Positions 1-9,586 of a stretch of DNA of 64,000 nt are shown here, piece after piece. The first letter of the stretch is position 1; each line of letters starts with the position of its first letter. The stretch spans positions 3,410,001 to 3,474,000 of the forward strand of contig OZ244059.1 of the NCBI GenBank assembly GCA_965215385.1. The letters are read 5' to 3'. A program made the translations under genes and the position numbers. The stretch is from JAPORY01 sp965215385 (GTDB lineage: Bacteria > Pseudomonadota > Alphaproteobacteria > Rhodobacterales > Rhodobacteraceae). The notes beneath the pieces were generated by a model. The model had not been told where the DNA came from. It did no database searches and saw only the letters and a program-made list of their open reading frames with translations.

Positions 1-48
1 GCAAGCCATGAATTAGAAGGCGAGATACCTGAGGTCCAGAGCAGGTAG
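1..48 (+). CDS. 3' end of an upstream gene, possibly TRAP small permease (DctQ)
   Basis: The first 48 bases are open in the frame that starts at base 1. They encode 15 residues (ASHELEGEIPEVQSR) ending at TAG, five bases before the GTG of the TRAP large permease. In dctPQM operons the small membrane subunit DctQ normally lies directly upstream of DctM, and an acidic hydrophilic tail like this would suit its C-terminus. The piece is too short for a family call, so the identity comes from context alone. Confidence 0.4.
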   Translation, partial: ASHELEGEIPEVQSR

Positions 49-52
49 TTTC

Positions 53-1426
53 GTGGACGTCGTTATTCTTTTTCTGATGGTCATCGGGTTCCTGATGATC
101 GGGGTGCCAATCGCGGTTTCTTTGGGACTGTCCTCGACGATTTTTTTGCTCATTTACTCGGATTCTTCGTTGGCCTCTGTTGCTGCCACACTGTTCGAGG
201 CGTTTGAAGGTCACTTTACACTATTGGCAATTCCGTTTTTTGTTCTCGCCTCGGCGTTTATGAAGACTGGCGGCGTCGCCCGTCGCATCATCCGATTATC
301 GATTGCCCTTGTTGGTCACCTTCCCGGTGGGTTGGCCATCGCGGGCGTGTTCGCTTGCATGCTATTTGCAGCGTTGTCGGGCTCCTCTCCGGCAACGGTC
401 ATCGCGATCGGTACAATTGTTATCGCCGGGATGCGGCAAGTTGGGTATTCCAAAGACTTCGCCGCCGGTGTCATTTGCAGTGCCGGGACGCTCGGAATCC
501 TAATTCCACCCTCAATCGTCATGGTGGTCTATGCTGCGGCCGTTGAAGTGTCTGTAGGGCGAATGTTTTTGGCGGGGATTATTCCGGGCTTGTTGGCGGG
601 TTTGATGCTCATGATCACGATTTATCTAATTGCGACCGTGAAGAAACTTCCCAAAGGCGAATGGCAAGGTTGGGGTGAGATCTTTGCCGCTGGGAGAGAC
701 GCAGCTTGGGGGTTATTTTTAATTGTGGTTATCCTCGGTGGCATTTATGGGGGAATTTTTACACCCACCGAGGCTGCGGCCGTGGCTGCGGTATACGCGT
801 TTTTCGTCGCAAGCTTCATTTATCGTGATATGGGGCCGCTCAAGGCTAGCAGTGGTGGGGCAATGTCACTCGTCCGACAGCCTTGGGCGGTGGTCACCGC
901 TTTCGTGCATCCGGACACTCAACAAACTCTTATTGAGGCTGGAAAGTTAACCGTCACACTACTGTTTGTGATCGCAAATGCGTTGTTGCTCAAGCATGTC
1001 TTGACGGATGAGCAGGTGCCACAAGCTGTCGCTGGCGCAATGCTCGAGGCTGGGTTGGGGCCGATCACCTTTCTGATCGTGGTGAACGTGATTTTACTGA
1101 TTGGTGGGCAATTTATGGAACCGTCCGGTCTTTTGGTGATTGTCGCGCCACTCGTTTTTCCCATTGCGATTGAACTCGGTATTGATCCCATTCACCTCGG
1201 CATCATTATGGTGGTAAACATGGAGATCGGCATGATAACACCGCCAGTTGGTTTGAATCTTTTTGTAACCTCTGGCGTTGCCGGAATGCCAATGATGCGC
1301 GTGGTATGGGCCGCATTTCCGTTCTTGGGCGTATTAATGCTGTTCTTGATTATGGTGACATATATTCCGTGGCTGTCGACCTATCTGCCCAACAGCTTAA
1401 TGGGACCCGAAATCATCATCCGATAG
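53..1426 (+). CDS. TRAP transporter large permease (DctM type)
   Basis: A 457-residue integral membrane protein of the DctM family, the ion-coupled channel subunit of tripartite ATP-independent periplasmic transporters for organic acids. Hydrophobic segments run throughout. The family-typical glycine/serine-rich stretch (CMLFAALSGSSPATVIAIG, about residue 103) and GTLGILIPPSIVMVVYA (about 145) are present, as is EIGMITPPVGLNLFV near 390. Length is usual apart from a longer hydrophilic linker around residues 255-295. The GTG start follows a purine-rich AGAGCAGG, and the preceding reading frame ends five bases upstream, so it is the last gene of a dct operon cut by the window edge. The substrate cannot be told from this subunit. 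Confidence 0.95.
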   Translation: MDVVILFLMVIGFLMIGVPIAVSLGLSSTIFLLIYSDSSLASVAATLFEAFEGHFTLLAIPFFVLASAFMKTGGVARRIIRLSIALVGHLPGGLAIAGVFACMLFAALSGSSPATVIAIGTIVIAGMRQVGYSKDFAAGVICSAGTLGILIPPSIVMVVYAAAVEVSVGRMFLAGIIPGLLAGLMLMITIYLIATVKKLPKGEWQGWGEIFAAGRDAAWGLFLIVVILGGIYGGIFTPTEAAAVAAVYAFFVASFIYRDMGPLKASSGGAMSLVRQPWAVVTAFVHPDTQQTLIEAGKLTVTLLFVIANALLLKHVLTDEQVPQAVAGAMLEAGLGPITFLIVVNVILLIGGQFMEPSGLLVIVAPLVFPIAIELGIDPIHLGIIMVVNMEIGMITPPVGLNLFVTSGVAGMPMMRVVWAAFPFLGVLMLFLIMVTYIPWLSTYLPNSLMGPEIIIR

Positions 1427-1493
1427 ATGCTATCCGGTTGCGCTGACATCCTAACCCTTTGGCAAGTTTTGCTATTCACTGACAGTTCCGCCG

Positions 1494-2243
1494 TCAGAGG
1501 CCGCCGTCGGCGGCCTTGATGATTGCTGCGAAGGTATCAGATTTTAGACTTGCGCCTCCAACGAGGACCCCATCGACGTCTGCTGCGTTAAGGATACCCG
1601 CAGAATTTTCGGGGTTTACGGAACCGCCATAGAGAATCTTTACAGCTTCTGCGGTGTCGGAACGAAACCGCCTGCCTAAGTATCCTCGAATTCGAGAATG
1701 CATCTTTGTGAGATTTTCGACGGTTGGGGTTTTTCCCGTACCGATTGCCCATACCGGTTCATAGGCAACCGATAGATTTTGCGGCATTACCATATCCGGG
1801 ATTGATTGATCGAGTTGCCGCTCAATGTCACCGAAAGCGTCCGCAGCTGAAACATTGTGTGAAGTTTCACCCACGCAAACGATTACTCTAAGACCTTCGT
1901 TGATTGCAGCGAGAGCTTTGGTGCATACGACGGCCGAGTTTTCGTTGTGATTCACTCTGCGTTCGGAGTGGCCGACGATGACATATTCAGCGCCGGCATC
2001 GTGTATCATTGCGGCGGAAATGTCGCCAGTATGAGCACCAGCCGGCTCGAAGTGGCAATCTTGTCCTCCGATCATTATCGGGCTATCACCAACAACCTTC
2101 GCTACCGCCATCAAAAGCGTAGCTGGCGGACAAATCACGATATCTGATCGCGGATCGGGAAAGAGTGTTACGAGCTTCTCTAGTTCTGCCAGTTGGGCGG
2201 TAACACCGTGCATCTTCCAGTTTCCGACCACAAGCTTTCGCAA
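1494..2243 (-). CDS. tpiA: triosephosphate isomerase
   Basis: A 249-residue TIM barrel that interconverts dihydroxyacetone phosphate and glyceraldehyde 3-phosphate in glycolysis and gluconeogenesis. The catalytic set is complete: Asn8 and Lys10 in VGNWKMH, the electrophile His92 in VGHSERR, and the base Glu162 in YEPVWAIGTG. The phosphate-binding ILYGGSVN and GVLVGGASL loops follow. Length is typical. It stands alone: secG, a common downstream neighbour, is absent, and the convergent TRAP gene ends 67 bases away. Confidence 0.97.
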   Translation of the reverse strand: MRKLVVGNWKMHGVTAQLAELEKLVTLFPDPRSDIVICPPATLLMAVAKVVGDSPIMIGGQDCHFEPAGAHTGDISAAMIHDAGAEYVIVGHSERRVNHNENSAVVCTKALAAINEGLRVIVCVGETSHNVSAADAFGDIERQLDQSIPDMVMPQNLSVAYEPVWAIGTGKTPTVENLTKMHSRIRGYLGRRFRSDTAEAVKILYGGSVNPENSAGILNAADVDGVLVGGASLKSDTFAAIIKAADGGL

Positions 2244-2508
2244 TGCATTTATCTCCTAAGTGGTTAGCTGTGATTGTGAATTACGCTAACAATTGACGGG
2301 CCGGTATGATACCCTGGTAGTCTTTGGCTCGTGTATCGCTGTGCTGCGGCCGACAGTAGTGACAGAGCCGAGATACTTAATCACCTTTCATAACGTTGTT
2401 TTTCGTTCTTCAGGCAGAGGTTACCGAATCGCTACGTTGATTCGAACCTAGAATGACGCAAATCATAGAGGTGAGTGATTAGTCTGCGATCAAAAACCAG
2501 TCACACAG

Positions 2509-2895
2509 CTATGCCTCAGACTGTTGTGCCGCTGCTGACAATTCCTCAACGCTTTTGAATTTAATTGATTCGCCGCACCCACACGCATCGGCGACATTGG
2601 GGTTTTTGAATTGAAATCCGCTTTCGAGAATGTCGATTTGATAATCAATCTCAGTCCCGAACAAAAACATCTGGGCGAGCGGGGCGATCAGAACACGGGC
2701 ACCGTTGCGCTCGACCACCTCGTCATTTGAGTCGGCAGAATCGACATACTCCATGGTATATTCCATACCGGCACACCCACCTTTCTTGACGCCGATTCTT
2801 AACCCATAGTGTCCCTCTTTCTTCATCAGCTTGATGATTTGAGCGACAGCTCTATCGGTCATTGTGACTGGTGGCTTTCCGGGTATACCAAACAC
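2509..2895 (-). CDS. sufA: A-type iron-sulfur carrier (SufA/IscA/ErpA family)
   Basis: A 128-residue HesB/IscA-fold protein that carries nascent Fe-S clusters to apoproteins. The three conserved cysteines are visible: Cys41 in KKGGCAGM, and Cys105 and Cys107 in ACGCGES. It lies downstream of sufT on the same strand with about 270 bases between, the order found at the end of alphaproteobacterial suf operons, so the SufA assignment rests on context. IscA or ErpA cannot be excluded from sequence alone. The sufBCDS genes are not in the window; the region upstream is occupied by a gap and a pseudogene. Confidence 0.85.
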   Translation of the reverse strand: MFGIPGKPPVTMTDRAVAQIIKLMKKEGHYGLRIGVKKGGCAGMEYTMEYVDSADSNDEVVERNGARVLIAPLAQMFLFGTEIDYQIDILESGFQFKNPNVADACGCGESIKFKSVEELSAAAQQSEA

Positions 2896-3163
2896 TAGCG
2901 AAGTCCTTTTCCGTTAAGTCGCTGCCACTGTGTTACATTGAATTCAATGACGCTGGTCGCAAGTTAGAAGCCAGTGGCTGCAATTTCGGCGATCAGCCTT
3001 CGGCCGCTAGTTTTCAACGGTGCAGCAACGGTGAGAAGCGGTGCGCAATTCAACATCAATCGATTCCTAGTTACGCAGAAGATTAAGCAAGTAACTGTTG
3101 TTTGTTGTTGTGAGCGAAGCCCGCAATTTTGATTGCTGGCGCAAACATCCTGTTTGAGAGCTT

Positions 3164-3556
3164 CTACATAAAACCGAGTTCCAATCGAGCTTCATCTGTC
3201 ATCATTTGCATCCCCCAGGGAGGTTCCCAAGTCATCTCAACATCGACTTGCTTTACAGATGGCAAAGCACCAACCGCTTCGGCAACCCATCCCGGCATTT
3301 CGCCTGCTACGGGACACCCTGGTGCGGTCAGCGTCATTACAATACGAACCTCGTTTTCCGAGTTGATATTGATGGTATAAATGAGCCCCAGTTCATAGAT
3401 ATTTACGGGGATTTCAGGGTCATAAACTGTGCGACATGCGGCGACAATTGCATCATAGAGAGGATGATTCGTAGAGGACGGCACGATCAGCGGCTCACCT
3501 TCAAGATGCTCAGGAGTTTGATCCATCGGTTCCTCACAGTTTTCCTGACTATTCAT
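3164..3556 (-). CDS. sufT: SUF system assembly factor SufT (MIP18/DUF59 family)
   Basis: A 130-residue protein whose last 100 residues form a DUF59/MIP18 domain, used in Fe-S cluster maturation. Key signatures are the conserved DPEIPVNIYELGLIY block (about residue 46) and the TLTAPGCP loop with its single conserved cysteine, followed by a hydrophobic helix and the WEPPWG strand typical of SufT. A 30-residue acidic N-terminal extension is normal in this subgroup. It precedes the sufA-like gene on the same strand, and together they look like the tail of a suf operon whose other genes lie elsewhere or were lost. Confidence 0.9.
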   Translation of the reverse strand: MNSQENCEEPMDQTPEHLEGEPLIVPSSTNHPLYDAIVAACRTVYDPEIPVNIYELGLIYTININSENEVRIVMTLTAPGCPVAGEMPGWVAEAVGALPSVKQVDVEMTWEPPWGMQMMTDEARLELGFM

Positions 3557-4159
3557 ATAGGAAATAAATGTTGCCTCGTAAAGCGGTATGACTTTCTCGT
3601 TACTAGTATTGCTAAGTATCTGGAACTGGCAACTATTATTTCCCGACCCAAAATGACGATAATCGGCAACTCATTTTCGAGTGCCTGAAGGTGCTCGGCA
3701 AGGATTTATGCTGAAACGACCTCAATCGTAATCTGTGGTCAGGGTGCTTGAACTAAAACCCCACCTTCATCGTTACGGAGACTAGTGGCACCCTGCAAAA
3801 CCTGACTTCGGCCAACGGGCTGTTGGCAAACAGTTCGATGGCTTCAAGCGCAATTTCCTCATCCTGAGGATTAGCAATATCCCGCGTCTGTATGCGGTTG
3901 ATGAGACATGCCAAATTCACTCACATTCGATGGGAGTAACCGCGGCAGGATTGGTAGAAAGTGTCAAAGAGGTTCGTAAACTGGCTCGTCAACGTTTTGC
4001 TTTGGTACACAGTAAAGAAGAGTGTCCGAACTTTCGAATTTCAAGACTTGAGTGAACGACGCGTTGAAACGGCACACCGGTACTTATCGGAGCCCTATAA
4101 GTGTTTGGCCATCAGGTCGTAAGGCTTATAGATCTCGCAGCGGTCGTACTGATTCCTCG
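3557..4159 (+). other. gap without a convincing gene
   Basis: I see no gene here with clear similarity to a known family. The best open frame is 55 codons on the reverse strand, from a GTG at 3920 down to a TAG at 3753. Its composition looks protein-like, but it has no Shine-Dalgarno and no recognisable domain, so I do not call it. The stretch may be decayed sequence, in keeping with the pseudogene that follows. Confidence 0.4.
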
Positions 4160-4547
4160 CTAGTTGAGCGGGATGGTTTTGCGATCCGCATATGACATCG
4201 GTAATTCGATGGCGGGATCGTGCTGCCAGCGGCGGCGGATGTCGGGGTCGGCGATCTCGGCCGCGGATAGTCCGAATGCCCAGTTGTGATTGCGGAATAC
4301 AATGGCACTCCCGTCCTCGAATTCATAGCGCATCAAATACTCGCCGAACGGCGATTGCTCTGATTTGATCCGGTCAATATTGGAGTTTTCCAAAGTGCAG
4401 TCGGCGGGATTGAAGAACTCAATTTTTGCCGGCGATGATGGTCCAGTAGCCCTCGCCTTCCTCCCAGAAGTACTCATCGACTTTTAAGGGATGGGGGCAC
4501 CCTCGCGGAAACCCTTCAATTCGGCGAATTGTTCAGCTCCGGTCATG
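4160..4547 (-). pseudogene. small hypothetical protein gene with two homopolymer frameshifts
   Basis: Reading from an ATG at 4547 preceded by GGAGAACC gives MTGAEQFAELKGFREG. The frame then breaks in a run of five C (4493-4497) and would resume as HPLKVDEYFWEEGEGYWTI if one C were added. It breaks again in a run of five A (4423-4427) and, with one A removed, continues as EFFNPADCTLENSNIDR... to IPLN and a stop at 4160. Restored, it is about 125 residues of soluble, tryptophan- and tyrosine-rich protein with no family I recognise. Both lesions lie in homopolymers, so this is either a real double mutant or sequencing error. Confidence 0.7.
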
Positions 4548-4834
4548 GCTGGTTCTCCTAATGTTGGGATCGGTGAGCTCGCGAGCACTGGCTGGGATCA
4601 CGAGATCGTGATCCGTGTTTGTCGGCAAACGAACAATCGGTATGTCTAGGCAATATCAATCATGGGTTGCAACCGCCATCGCTATCACTATCGTCGAACA
4701 CTACTCATTTGACGCAGGGCGATATACGATGCCGACTTCGCCTTCGGTGCAAATGAGTGCCGTGTTAGATAGTTGAATATATTCTTCCTCAGTGCCCCTC
4801 CTTTTTCTGCAATTGAGAATGACGAAGACCGGAT

Positions 4835-5965
4835 ATGTCTAAGATGTCTTTTGAAATTGTTGCAACAGACGGCTTGGCCCGTTCTGGTCAAATTCAAATT
4901 ACTCGAGGCAATATCAAAACGCCGGCGTTCATGCCGGTCGGTACTGGTGCGACTGTAAAGGCAATGTTGCCCGAAAATGTCCGTAGCACCGGTGCTGATA
5001 TATTACTTGGAAACACGTATCATTTGATGTTGCGACCGAGTGCGGAACGCATCAGTCAACTGGGAGGTTTACACCGATTCATGAATTGGAGCGGTCCTAT
5101 TCTAACCGACTCTGGTGGCTTTCAGGTGATGAGCCTGGCTGGTTCGCGTCGGATAAGCGAGGCGGGCGCTGTATTCAAAAGCCACGTCGATGGTTCAAAG
5201 CAGGAATTAACGCCAGAGCGCTCTATCGAGATTCAGCGATTATTGGGAAGTGATATCGTAATGTGTTTCGACGAATGCTTGGCATTGCCAGCAACAGAAG
5301 AGCAAGTTGCAGTGAGTATGCAACGCTCAATGCGATGGGCAAGGCGATCAAAGGAAGCCTTCGATGATAACAGTAGGCAATCATTGTTTGGGATTCAGCA
5401 AGGTGGTTTATTCGAAGAGCTTCGTGCTGAAAGTAGTCACCGTTTGCGAGAAATTGGATTTGATGGCTACGCAATTGGCGGATTAGCGGTTGGAGAGGGT
5501 CAAGAGGCAATGTTGGGTTGCCTTGACTTTGCTTGCAACCAGCTGCCTTTGCATCGTCCGCGTTACCTCATGGGCGTAGGCAAGCCAGAGGACATCGTGG
5601 GTGCGGTGGCTCGCGGCATCGACATGATGGATTGTGTCTTGCCGACGCGGTCCGGTCGCACGGGGCAGATATTCACTTGGCGGGGGGAAATAAATATCAA
5701 GAATGCGCGTCATCAAGATGATCCGCGTCCCATTGATGAAAATTGCCCGTGTCCCGCCTGCAAGAGTTACTCTCGGGCCTATCTCCATCACCTCTTTCGA
5801 ACGCATGAGATAGTTTCATCGATTCTACTCACGTGGCATAATCTCTGCTTTTATCAACAAATGATGGCGGCGATGCGGTCCGCGATTAAGTCTGCTGCCT
5901 TTAGCGAGTGGCAGGCCCAATTTCTCAAGACGCGTAGTCAGGGTGACATTGAGCCATTACATTGA
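4835..5965 (+). CDS. tgt: queuine tRNA-ribosyltransferase
   Basis: A 376-residue TIM-barrel enzyme that exchanges guanine-34 for a queuosine precursor in tRNAs with GUN anticodons. Visible are the substrate-binding DSGGFQVMSL (Asp92), the GIQQGG and YAIGGLAVGE motifs, the nucleophile-containing CVLPTRSGRTG stretch and the C-terminal zinc site CPCPAC...HH. Length is standard. The start could also be the in-frame ATG three codons later. queA and the yajC-secDF genes that often flank tgt are missing, so it appears monocistronic here. Confidence 0.97.
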   Translation: MSKMSFEIVATDGLARSGQIQITRGNIKTPAFMPVGTGATVKAMLPENVRSTGADILLGNTYHLMLRPSAERISQLGGLHRFMNWSGPILTDSGGFQVMSLAGSRRISEAGAVFKSHVDGSKQELTPERSIEIQRLLGSDIVMCFDECLALPATEEQVAVSMQRSMRWARRSKEAFDDNSRQSLFGIQQGGLFEELRAESSHRLREIGFDGYAIGGLAVGEGQEAMLGCLDFACNQLPLHRPRYLMGVGKPEDIVGAVARGIDMMDCVLPTRSGRTGQIFTWRGEINIKNARHQDDPRPIDENCPCPACKSYSRAYLHHLFRTHEIVSSILLTWHNLCFYQQMMAAMRSAIKSAAFSEWQAQFLKTRSQGDIEPLH

Positions 5966-6391
5966 GGATCGCAGATCTGAACCAGGCGTAGTACTCCCGC
6001 TAGCGTTGACTTGACGGGCAATCAGAGCGACACGGGTTGTTGCCAGCGATCATCGAGGTTCTGTATTTTCGTGGCAGTCTATCGTGCCGAGGTGCTGGGT
6101 TTGGTTATTGTTTTGGTATGGCAGAAAACCACCTTTGGTCGCAAACCCGGTCTAACGATTGACGGGACTCAGGCGATTGCGGCGGCACACAACTTTCAAT
6201 GTCGCTACAGTACGAAATGCTTAGAACGACTGCTGAATCTAAGCAAAATTGTTACCCAGTCGCTCGGCAACGACAGATTAAATGTTCATTCAATCCGCTT
6301 GAATATTGTTAAAATTGATACCACTTACTACAAGTGGAGAGTGCTGAACCTCCAACCCAAGAAAGTCTACCGAGGAAACTGAGGAGCAGCC
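5966..6391 (+). other. intergenic region upstream of lon
   Basis: No gene is supported here; the longest frames are biased unlike coding sequence. The last 100 bases should hold the lon promoter. A CTTGAA hexamer at 6298-6303 followed after 17 bases by CCACTTA recalls the heat-shock sigma-32 pattern, but the spacing is longer than usual, so this is only a suggestion. The lon Shine-Dalgarno AGGAGCAGCC is clear at 6381-6390. Confidence 0.35.
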
Positions 6392-8812
6392 ATGAGCGAC
6401 GACCAAAACGCAAAACATTTGGTTTATCCCGTACTGCCGTTACGCGACATCGTTGTATTTCCGCAAATGATCGTGCCGCTATTTGTTGGTCGGCCAAAGT
6501 CGGTCAAAGCACTTGAAGCTGTGATGGAGGATAATCAAAAGATTTTGCTAGCGAGTCAAAAAGACCCCGCGGTGGATGATCCAAAAGCTAATGAGATTTA
6601 CGAGGTCGGCGTCATTGCCACTGTTTTGCAGTTGCTCAAACTACCCGACAATACTGTCAAAGTACTCGTCGAAGGCGAGAGTCGTATTAAGATCCGCGAG
6701 TTTATTGAGGTCAAGAAGTTCTTTCAGGCCGAGGCCGAATTGCTCGAAGAGACGCTAGGTGATGAAGCGGTTGTCGAGGCGCTTGTGCGTACGGTAAACA
6801 CTGATTTCCTGCGATACGCCAAGCAGCGTCGCAGTATATCTGAAGAGGCACAGACGACCGTCGCTGAAACGACTGACCCCGGCAAACTAGCTGACTTAGT
6901 TGCCGGATACCTTGGAATCGAACTCCCCAAGAAACAAGAGTTATTAGAAACTTTGACGGTTAGTGATCGACTCGAAAAAGTCTATGCATTTATGCAGAGC
7001 GAGATGTCGGTTCTCAAAGTTGAGAAGAAAATCAAGACGCGGGTCAAGTCCCAAATGGAGAAGACCCAGCGCGAATATTATCTCAATGAGCAAATGAAAG
7101 CGATCCAACGCGAATTGTCGGATGAAGAGGATGGCTCAAGCGAAATTCAGGAGTTGGAAGAAAGAATTACCAAAACCAAATTGAGCAAGGAGGCAAAAGA
7201 GAAAGCCCTAGCCGAACTCAAGAAATTCAAGAGTATGGGGCCGATGTCAGCTGAGGCGACCGTCATTCGCAATTATCTTGATTGGCTGCTTTCGGTTCCT
7301 TGGGGCGTCCGATCGCGCGTGAAGAAAGATTTAACGCGAGCCCAATCGGTCCTCGATTCAGATCATTACGGGTTAGAGAAGATCAAAGAGCGTATTGTCG
7401 AGTACCTTGCCGTACAGCAGCGACGGAAGAAGTTGAAAGGTCCAATATTGTGTTTGGTAGGCCCGCCTGGGGTAGGCAAAACCTCACTTGGTAAGTCCGT
7501 TGCGAGAGCAACCGGAAGAGAGTTTATCCGCATTAGTTTGGGCGGAATTAGGGATGAAAGCGAAATCCGCGGACATCGAAGAACGTATATTGGTTCGATG
7601 CCTGGAAAGATCATTCAGGGGATGAAGAAAGCAAAAACGACCAACCCCCTAATGTTACTCGATGAGGTTGACAAAATGGGCCACGATTTCCGTGGTGACC
7701 CCGCGTCAGCGATGCTTGAGGTGTTGGACCCAGAGCAGAATGGAACTTTTATTGATCATTATCTTGAGGTTGAATACGATTTATCAAACGTGATGTTTCT
7801 GACGACATCAAACTCCTATGCGATTCCGGCACCGTTGCTTGATCGCATGGAAACCATCGGCTTGTCCGGGTATACTGAGGATGAGAAGCGCGAAATCGCG
7901 AAGCAGCATTTGGTTCCGAAGCAAATCAAGAACCATGGATTGCGCGGAAAAGAGTACACGCTCTCGGATGATGCCCTTAATCAAATTATCCGTCGCTATA
8001 CTCGTGAAGCAGGAGTCCGTAATTTAGAGCGAGAGATTGCGAAGACGGCGCGTAAGACTTTGACCAAAATCATTAAGAAGGAAGCCGCAGCGGTTGAAGT
8101 TCTGGACGACAACTTGGAGGACTTCTTGGGGGTTCCAAAGTTCCGCTTCGGTTTAGCTGAGCTTGAAGATCAAGTAGGAGTTGTGTCTGGCTTGGCCTAT
8201 ACGTCGTCGGGTGGCGATTTGCTATCAATTGAGGCGTTGAAGTTACCTGGCAAAGGCCGCATGACGACGACCGGAAAGCTTGGCGAAGTCATGAAGGAGT
8301 CGATCACTGCTTCGTCTAGTTATGTCCGTTCGATTGGACACGAGATTGGTATCAAGTCAACGGAATTTAACGCGGCCGATATTCACGTTCACGTGCCCGA
8401 TGGGGCCACTCCGAAAGATGGTCCCTCCGCGGGCTTGGCGATGGTGACCTCAATTGTATCGGTACTGACGGGAATTCCGGTACGAAGAGATATTGCGATG
8501 ACTGGAGAAATTTCACTACGCGGTAACGCGATGCAGATTGGCGGGCTCAAGGAAAAGCTGCTCGCGGCGTTGCGTGGCGGTATTCGTACGGTGTTGATAC
8601 CAGAAGAAAATGCGAAGGATTTGTCGGAGATTCCGGCAAATGTTAAGGAAGGGCTTGAGATTGTGACCGTCGGTAGTGCTTCTGAGGTATTAAAGTTAGC
8701 ACTTGTACGAATGCCTGAACCGCTTGGAAAAACCGAACTAGCCGAAGAAGCGGCTGCGGCAGCGGCCGCTTCGGCTAGTGTCAGTGGCGAGACCGGCGCA
8801 ACGGCCCATTAA
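6392..8812 (+). CDS. lon: ATP-dependent protease La (Lon)
   Basis: An 806-residue LonA protease degrading misfolded and regulatory proteins in the cytoplasm. The N-terminal substrate-binding LAN domain (YPVLPLRDIVVFPQM) is followed by a coiled linker, the AAA+ module with Walker A GPPGVGKT at about residue 357 and Walker B LMLLDEVDKM, then the protease domain with catalytic Ser679 in DGPSAGLAM and Lys722 in GGLKEKLL, the same numbering as E. coli. An alanine-rich tail closes the protein. A good Shine-Dalgarno precedes the ATG. The HU gene (hupB) that usually follows lon in alphaproteobacteria is absent; the next feature is tRNA-Val. Confidence 0.98.
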   Translation: MSDDQNAKHLVYPVLPLRDIVVFPQMIVPLFVGRPKSVKALEAVMEDNQKILLASQKDPAVDDPKANEIYEVGVIATVLQLLKLPDNTVKVLVEGESRIKIREFIEVKKFFQAEAELLEETLGDEAVVEALVRTVNTDFLRYAKQRRSISEEAQTTVAETTDPGKLADLVAGYLGIELPKKQELLETLTVSDRLEKVYAFMQSEMSVLKVEKKIKTRVKSQMEKTQREYYLNEQMKAIQRELSDEEDGSSEIQELEERITKTKLSKEAKEKALAELKKFKSMGPMSAEATVIRNYLDWLLSVPWGVRSRVKKDLTRAQSVLDSDHYGLEKIKERIVEYLAVQQRRKKLKGPILCLVGPPGVGKTSLGKSVARATGREFIRISLGGIRDESEIRGHRRTYIGSMPGKIIQGMKKAKTTNPLMLLDEVDKMGHDFRGDPASAMLEVLDPEQNGTFIDHYLEVEYDLSNVMFLTTSNSYAIPAPLLDRMETIGLSGYTEDEKREIAKQHLVPKQIKNHGLRGKEYTLSDDALNQIIRRYTREAGVRNLEREIAKTARKTLTKIIKKEAAAVEVLDDNLEDFLGVPKFRFGLAELEDQVGVVSGLAYTSSGGDLLSIEALKLPGKGRMTTTGKLGEVMKESITASSSYVRSIGHEIGIKSTEFNAADIHVHVPDGATPKDGPSAGLAMVTSIVSVLTGIPVRRDIAMTGEISLRGNAMQIGGLKEKLLAALRGGIRTVLIPEENAKDLSEIPANVKEGLEIVTVGSASEVLKLALVRMPEPLGKTELAEEAAAAAAASASVSGETGATAH

Positions 8813-8971
8813 TTCTTAATCATAATGATAAGTGATGCGGTGGGCTTAAGTGCTGCGCAATTGCGAACTCCCCGCGAATGGCGGTTTTTCTCTTTGCAGC
8901 ACATTAGGCGGACTTGCCACTGTTTCTGTGCATACTTGCGAAACCCGGCAGTTTCAGATACTATGGCGGCG

Positions 8972-9047
<76 letters not shown>

Positions 9048-9303
9048 TTGATCCAAGAATCGAATAACGGGTTCGGGTGTTTTGGAGAATTGGTTGCCGT
9101 GCACCGCCTGTTAATGGTTAAGCATCGGCGATCATGCGGCCCTGTTTTGATCGGTATAGGATCATGAAATTGAGTTGTTGATGCAGCTACGGGAACGCAG
9201 TAACGTGAGAAGCGGAAAGGGCTCGATTTTGAACATGCAGAAGAAATTTTGCGGCGCGTTTTTCGTTGACGCGATAAGGGTTGGGGTTTATCAATAGTCA
9301 ATT

Positions 9304-9380
9304 GCGGTTGTAGCTCAGTTGGTTAGAGTACCGGCCTGTCACGCCGGGGGTCGCGGGTTCGAGCCCCGTCAACCGCGCCA
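9304..9380 (+). tRNA. tRNA-Asp (anticodon GTC)
   Basis: Acceptor GCGGTTG pairs with CAACCGC. The anticodon stem CCGGC/GCCGG encloses loop CTGTCAC (anticodon GTC). T-arm GCGGG-TTCGAGC-CCCGT and encoded CCA are present. It follows tRNA-Val by about 255 bases in which I see no gene. Confidence 0.97.
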
Positions 9381-9586
9381 TTTATTGCGTCTGCATCAGC
9401 GTCCTTACGAGCAGGCAAGTTCGTAGGTTGTCAGGGCTCCCTGTCGCTCATTTGTCGTGGTGCGAACTCGTCAAAATTCCGAGAACAATTTAGCCCTGCA
9501 AGAAATGAATAAGGGGTTGACTGCAGTGCGGACTTTCATTAAACGCAGTGATAGATCGTAAGAAATCCTAGCGAGGGGAGAAAGGC

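Noticed and set aside
3753..3920. 55-codon reverse-strand frame with protein-like composition
   Set aside because: GTG start without ribosome-binding site, no recognisable family, shorter than I would trust in a decayed gap.
6011..6382. 123-codon forward frame upstream of lon
   Set aside because: No ribosome-binding site, unusual composition, no family; it covers the expected lon promoter region.
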